A stretch of DNA of 9,137 nucleotides from an uncultured Ignavibacteria bacterium (GTDB taxonomy: Bacteria > Bacteroidota > Ignavibacteria > Tepidaquicellales > Tepidaquicellaceae). The notes under the pieces are model-generated. The model did not search any database, was not told the DNA's origin, and saw only the letters and a list, made by a program, of their open reading frames with translations. The position numbers were made by a program, and so were the translations under genes. Positions 7,577-9,137 of this stretch are shown in pieces. Every line of letters starts with the position of its first letter. The first letter of the stretch is position 1. The DNA is taken from NCBI GenBank assembly GCA_937974175.1, contig CALJIG010000070.1, positions 1 through 9,137 on the forward strand, given 5' to 3'.

Positions 7577-7969
7577 ATGAAATATTTATTTTTAGTATTA
7601 GTATTTTTTGTAACGTCAATTTCGTTTGCGCAGACAAAAACAGAATGGAAAGAAAAAGATGCTTTTCACACAGTAATGTCTGAAACTTTCCACCCTTCTG
7701 AAGAAGGAAAACTTGAACCAATTAAAACCAGAATCGGTGAAATGGTTGATGCTGCAGTTGCCTGGAAAAACTCCGGTATTCCCGAAGGGCTCGATTCTAA
7801 ATCAATCAAAAAAAATCTGAAAAAATTGGTAACGAATACAAAATCACTTCGTAAAAAAATCAATGCAGGCGCATCTGATGAAGTGATAACTGCCAGACTA
7901 AATAAGCTGCATGATTTATTCCATGATATCGTCGGAATGTGCTCAACAAAGCATGAAGATAAAAAATAA
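7577..7969 (+). CDS. Exported helical protein of unknown function, His-rich
   Basis: The 130-aa protein has a clear signal peptide (MKYLFLVLVFFVTSISFAQ, cleavage near 18-19). The mature part of about 111 residues looks all-helical, with helices near 26-38, 46-66, 75-96 and 101-121, like a small four-helix bundle. His31 and His39 (AFHTVMSETFHP) lie in the first helix. His112 and His116 form an HxxxH in LHDLFHDIVGMC, with Cys122 and His126 near the end. The size, fold and MVDAAVAWKNSGIP segment recall periplasmic cytochrome c'-like bundles, but there is no CxxCH haem-binding motif, so any cofactor would be a metal or absent. I do not recognise a named family. It is transcribed alone, with a candidate promoter upstream and a strong terminator just downstream. 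There is no clear Shine-Dalgarno. Confidence 0.85.
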   Translation: MKYLFLVLVFFVTSISFAQTKTEWKEKDAFHTVMSETFHPSEEGKLEPIKTRIGEMVDAAVAWKNSGIPEGLDSKSIKKNLKKLVTNTKSLRKKINAGASDEVITARLNKLHDLFHDIVGMCSTKHEDKK

Positions 7970-7995
7970 TACTCCGGTTTATTTTTAAAATTGAA

Positions 7996-8034
7996 AATCC
8001 CAATCTTTTAATTCAAAGATTGGGATTTTTTTTT
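7996..8034 (+). terminator. Rho-independent terminator after the 130-aa gene
   Basis: AATCCCAATCTTT (7996-8008) pairs perfectly with AAAGATTGGGATT (8015-8027) around a 6-base loop, followed by a T run to 8034. It starts 27 bases after the stop codon. An A-rich stretch precedes the stem, so weak termination on the other strand is possible. Confidence 0.95.
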
Positions 8035-8038
8035 ATGT

Positions 8039-8382
8039 AAACAAAAATACCCCGCTTGTGCGAGGCATTAAAAAAGATTGTTCCCCTCCTTTACAAGGAG
8101 GGGTTAGGAGTGGTTTAAAGTAATGAAGCAAATGCTCTGCTGATACCGCCCCCTCAGTCCCCCTCCTTATAAAGGAGGGGGAAGCCGTACGTATCAAACA
8201 AAAATGCCCGCATGTGCGAGGCATTAACAAAGATTGTTCCCCTCCTTTACAAGGAGGGGGTAGGGGTGGTTTAAAGTAATGAAGGAAATGTTCTGCTGAT
8301 ACCGCCCCCTCAGTCCCCCTCCTTATAAAGGAGGGGGAAGCCGTACGTATCAAACAAAAATGCCCGCTTTTGCGAGGCATTT
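8039..8382. repeat. 156-bp palindrome-bearing unit, 2.2 tandem copies
   Basis: Unit 1 begins at 8039, unit 2 at 8196, and a partial unit 3 covers 8352-8382; the period is 156 with one 1-base indel. Each full unit has three parts. The first is a short hairpin of the AATGCC...GGCATT type. The second is CCCCTCCTT, loop TAC, AAGGAGGGG (8083-8103 and 8239-8259). The third is CCCCCTCCTT, loop ATA, AAGGAGGGGG (8159-8181 and 8315-8337). The spacers between the last two can also pair, GGGGTGG with CCGCCCC, making one long imperfect fold. The partial third copy stops after the AATGCC hairpin. The units fill the gap between convergent genes. They resemble REP/MITE-like intergenic palindromes of Bacteroidota; no transposase is visible. 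Confidence 0.9.
8358..8382 (-). terminator. Probable terminator of the 36-aa membrane protein gene
   Basis: On the minus strand AATGCC-T-CGC, loop AAAA, GCG-GGCATT is followed by TTTGTTTG. It lies 23 bases past the stop codon at 8405 and is the same hairpin that heads each 156-bp repeat unit, so the repeat includes a copy of a terminator. Confidence 0.6.
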
Positions 8383-8404
8383 TAAATTTCTTACTCAGAT
8401 AATT

Positions 8405-8515
8405 TTACTTACCGAGCTTCTTTTTCCTTTGATGGTTTTGGAACATTGAGTATCCAATAAAGCAGATTACGAAAAGGATAATCGCGTACCAGAATATCTT
8501 ATCATATGCAAACAT
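8405..8515 (-). CDS. 36-aa single-pass membrane protein, unknown function
   Basis: Reading the minus strand from ATG at 8515 gives MFAYDKIFWYAIILFVICF for the first 19 residues and QRKKKLGK at the C-terminus. This is one hydrophobic helix of about 16-18 residues (about 7-24) followed by a strongly basic tail, the charge pattern of an N-out, C-in membrane microprotein. It is bounded by a TTG/TAATTTAG promoter candidate upstream and a hairpin with a T run downstream, which supports a real transcript. AGGGGA lies about 20 bases upstream, too far for this ATG. It is better spaced for an overlapping out-of-frame ATG at 8526, which would make only 19 residues. Small subunits of respiratory complexes have this look, but no homology can be claimed. 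Confidence 0.6.
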   Translation of the reverse strand: MFAYDKIFWYAIILFVICFIGYSMFQNHQRKKKLGK

Positions 8516-8556
8516 AGATTTTTCATTTTAATTTCCCCTTTAGTATTACTACTTAA

Positions 8557-8587
8557 CTAAATTAGGTTTTTGTGCAGTCAATAACAA
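8557..8587 (-). promoter_or_regulatory. Candidate Bacteroidota-type promoter of the 36-aa gene
   Basis: On the minus strand TTG (8585-8587), 20 bases, then TAATTTAG (8557-8564) fits the TTTG / TAnnTTTG promoter. It lies about 41 bases before the ATG at 8515. Its close likeness to the motif at 7522-7552, with identical spacing, makes both more credible. Confidence 0.4.
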
Positions 8588-8631
8588 CTCTATTGAAGTT
8601 TATTCAAACTTTCATAAATAAGTATTTGTAA

Positions 8632-8720
8632 ATAAAAATGCGCCGGCATGTGTGAGGCATGAGCATGTTCCCTCACCTTACTAAGGGAAGAGCTTAGGAG
8701 GAATGATTGTGGGTGTAAAA
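8632..8720. repeat. Decayed copy of the 156-bp unit
   Basis: AAAAATGCGCCGGCATGTGT at 8635-8654, with GAGGCAT just after it, matches the head of the tandem unit. It is followed by TTCCCT (8668-8673) / AGGGAA (8684-8689) where the unit has CCCCTCC/GGAGGGG, and then a stretch ending near GTGGGTG that parallels the unit's GGGGTGG. The second palindrome is absent, so this looks like an older, degraded relative. Confidence 0.55.
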
Positions 8721-8772
8721 AAATTTATGAAGAATTTTGACTTTTAAAAAATGAAGCCGGTTATTAAAATCT

Positions 8773-8855
8773 TGCGGGACAAGCCCCCTCCTGCGAAAGC
8801 CTGTCCCGCACCCTGTATCAAGTACGGGGCAAGCTTTCTGATGCGGGAGAGGGGG
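8773..8855. repeat. Palindromic repeat E with competing folds
   Basis: CCCCCTC (8784-8790) pairs with GAGGGGG (8849-8855), TCCCGCA (8804-8810) with TGCGGGA (8842-8848), and CCCTGTA (8811-8817) with TACGGGG (8823-8829, one T.G pair). An alternative 9-bp stem joins TGCGGGACA (8773-8781) to TGTCCCGCA (8802-8810). The two folds share 8804-8810 and exclude each other. The GTCCCG core recalls arm 3 of repeats A and B. No gene is visible nearby. Confidence 0.65.
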
Positions 8856-8870
8856 AAGTGGGAGGTTATA

Positions 8871-8931
8871 CAAAAATGCACTGCATTTTTGTGAGGCAGG
8901 AAAATTTCTATCGCTTCCCGCTAAAGCGGGA
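8871..8931. repeat. Two further hairpins (AAAAATGCA type and TCCCGCT type)
   Basis: CAAAAATGCA (8871-8880) and TGCATTTTTG (8882-8891) form a perfect inverted repeat around one base, followed by GTGAGGCA, which echoes the head of the 156-bp unit. TCCCGCT (8916-8922) pairs with AGCGGGA (8925-8931). They continue the repeat-dense tract between element E and the 9-bp array. Confidence 0.65.
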
Positions 8932-8992
8932 CAGGAATTTCACTGATTATTTCTGATTAAAATGATTTGTGATAAATATTCTGCACTAATCC

Positions 8993-9137
8993 TAAATCAT
9001 ATAAATCATGTAAATCATGTAAATCATATAAATCATGTAAATCATGTAAATCATGTAAATCATATAAATCATATAAGTCATATAAATCATGTAAATCATG
9101 TAAATCATGTAAATCATGTAAATCATGTAAATCATGT
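8993..9137. repeat. 9-bp tandem array (TAAATCATG/A), runs off the window
   Basis: Sixteen complete 9-base units lie in register from 8993 to 9136. The unit is TAAATCAT followed by G or A. In order the last bases are A,G,G,A,G,G,G,A,A,A,G,G,G,G,G,G; unit 10 also has TAAGTCATA. From 8944 to 8973, TGAT-centred motifs (TGATTA, TGATTA, TGATTT, TGATAA) at 7-10 base spacing are decayed copies in the opposite orientation, so the edge of the array can fold back on itself. One sense frame contains TAA in every unit, so it is not coding there. Confidence 0.9.

Noticed and set aside
8033..8380. 115-aa minus-strand reading with a 52-residue internal repeat
   Set aside because: It is a by-product of the 156-bp palindromic unit, whose length is a multiple of three. 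It runs through hairpins and a terminator and has no start signals of its own.
8467..8526. 19-aa minus-strand reading with a well-spaced AGGGGA
   Set aside because: Too short and featureless to call as a gene alone; kept only as a note on the overlapping 36-aa gene.
8993..9137. CRISPR array
   Set aside because: The units are 9 bases with no spacers, and there are no Cas genes, so this is a simple tandem repeat.

Overview
The window looks like a low-GC chromosome segment from the Bacteroidota/Chlorobiota/Ignavibacteriota supergroup, most likely an ignavibacterium-like lineage. The grounds are a type IX secretion (T9SS) cargo protein with a C-terminal sorting domain, a PorV/PorQ-family outer-membrane protein overlapping its 3' end, two candidate promoters of the Bacteroidota -33/-7 kind, mostly weak Shine-Dalgarno sites, and many GC-rich palindromic intergenic repeats in AT-rich DNA. 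The species assignment is inference.

Layout: (1) 143-580 (+), an OsmC peroxiredoxin. (2) 581-880, a convergent gap holding cloverleaf repeat A and a further hairpin. (3) 881-1459 (-), a small lipoprotein of unknown function. (4) 1460-2027, a gap with cloverleaf repeats B and C and the terminator of the next operon. (5) 2028-7174 (-), a two-gene operon: a 1411-aa secreted protein (N-terminal beta-rich region, LruC domain, FG-GAP/VCBS-type propeller, T9SS sorting domain), followed with an ATGA overlap by a 304-aa PorV/PorQ-like barrel. (6) 7175-7576, an AT-rich divergent promoter gap. (7) 7577-7969 (+), a 130-aa exported helical protein with a His-rich pattern, followed by a strong terminator. 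(8) 7970-9137, repeat-rich DNA: a 156-bp unit in tandem, one 36-aa single-pass membrane protein gene on the minus strand (8405-8515), decayed palindromic elements, and a 9-bp tandem array running off the right edge.

Functionally the clearest unit is the secretion operon: the large protein is probably exported by Sec, carried across the outer membrane by T9SS, and left on the cell surface or released. The co-translated PorV/PorQ-like barrel is a candidate dedicated partner. The OsmC protein, lipoprotein and small exported protein have no visible link to it.

The most unusual content is not coding. Three intergenic elements (A, B, C) each fold on paper into an outer stem plus three abutting hairpins, a DNA four-way junction. 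A and B keep the same first and third arms while the middle arm has wholly different sequence that is still palindromic. That pattern argues that the shape itself is selected or is needed for mobility. I recognise no named family with certainty; REP/MITE-like elements are the nearest known class.
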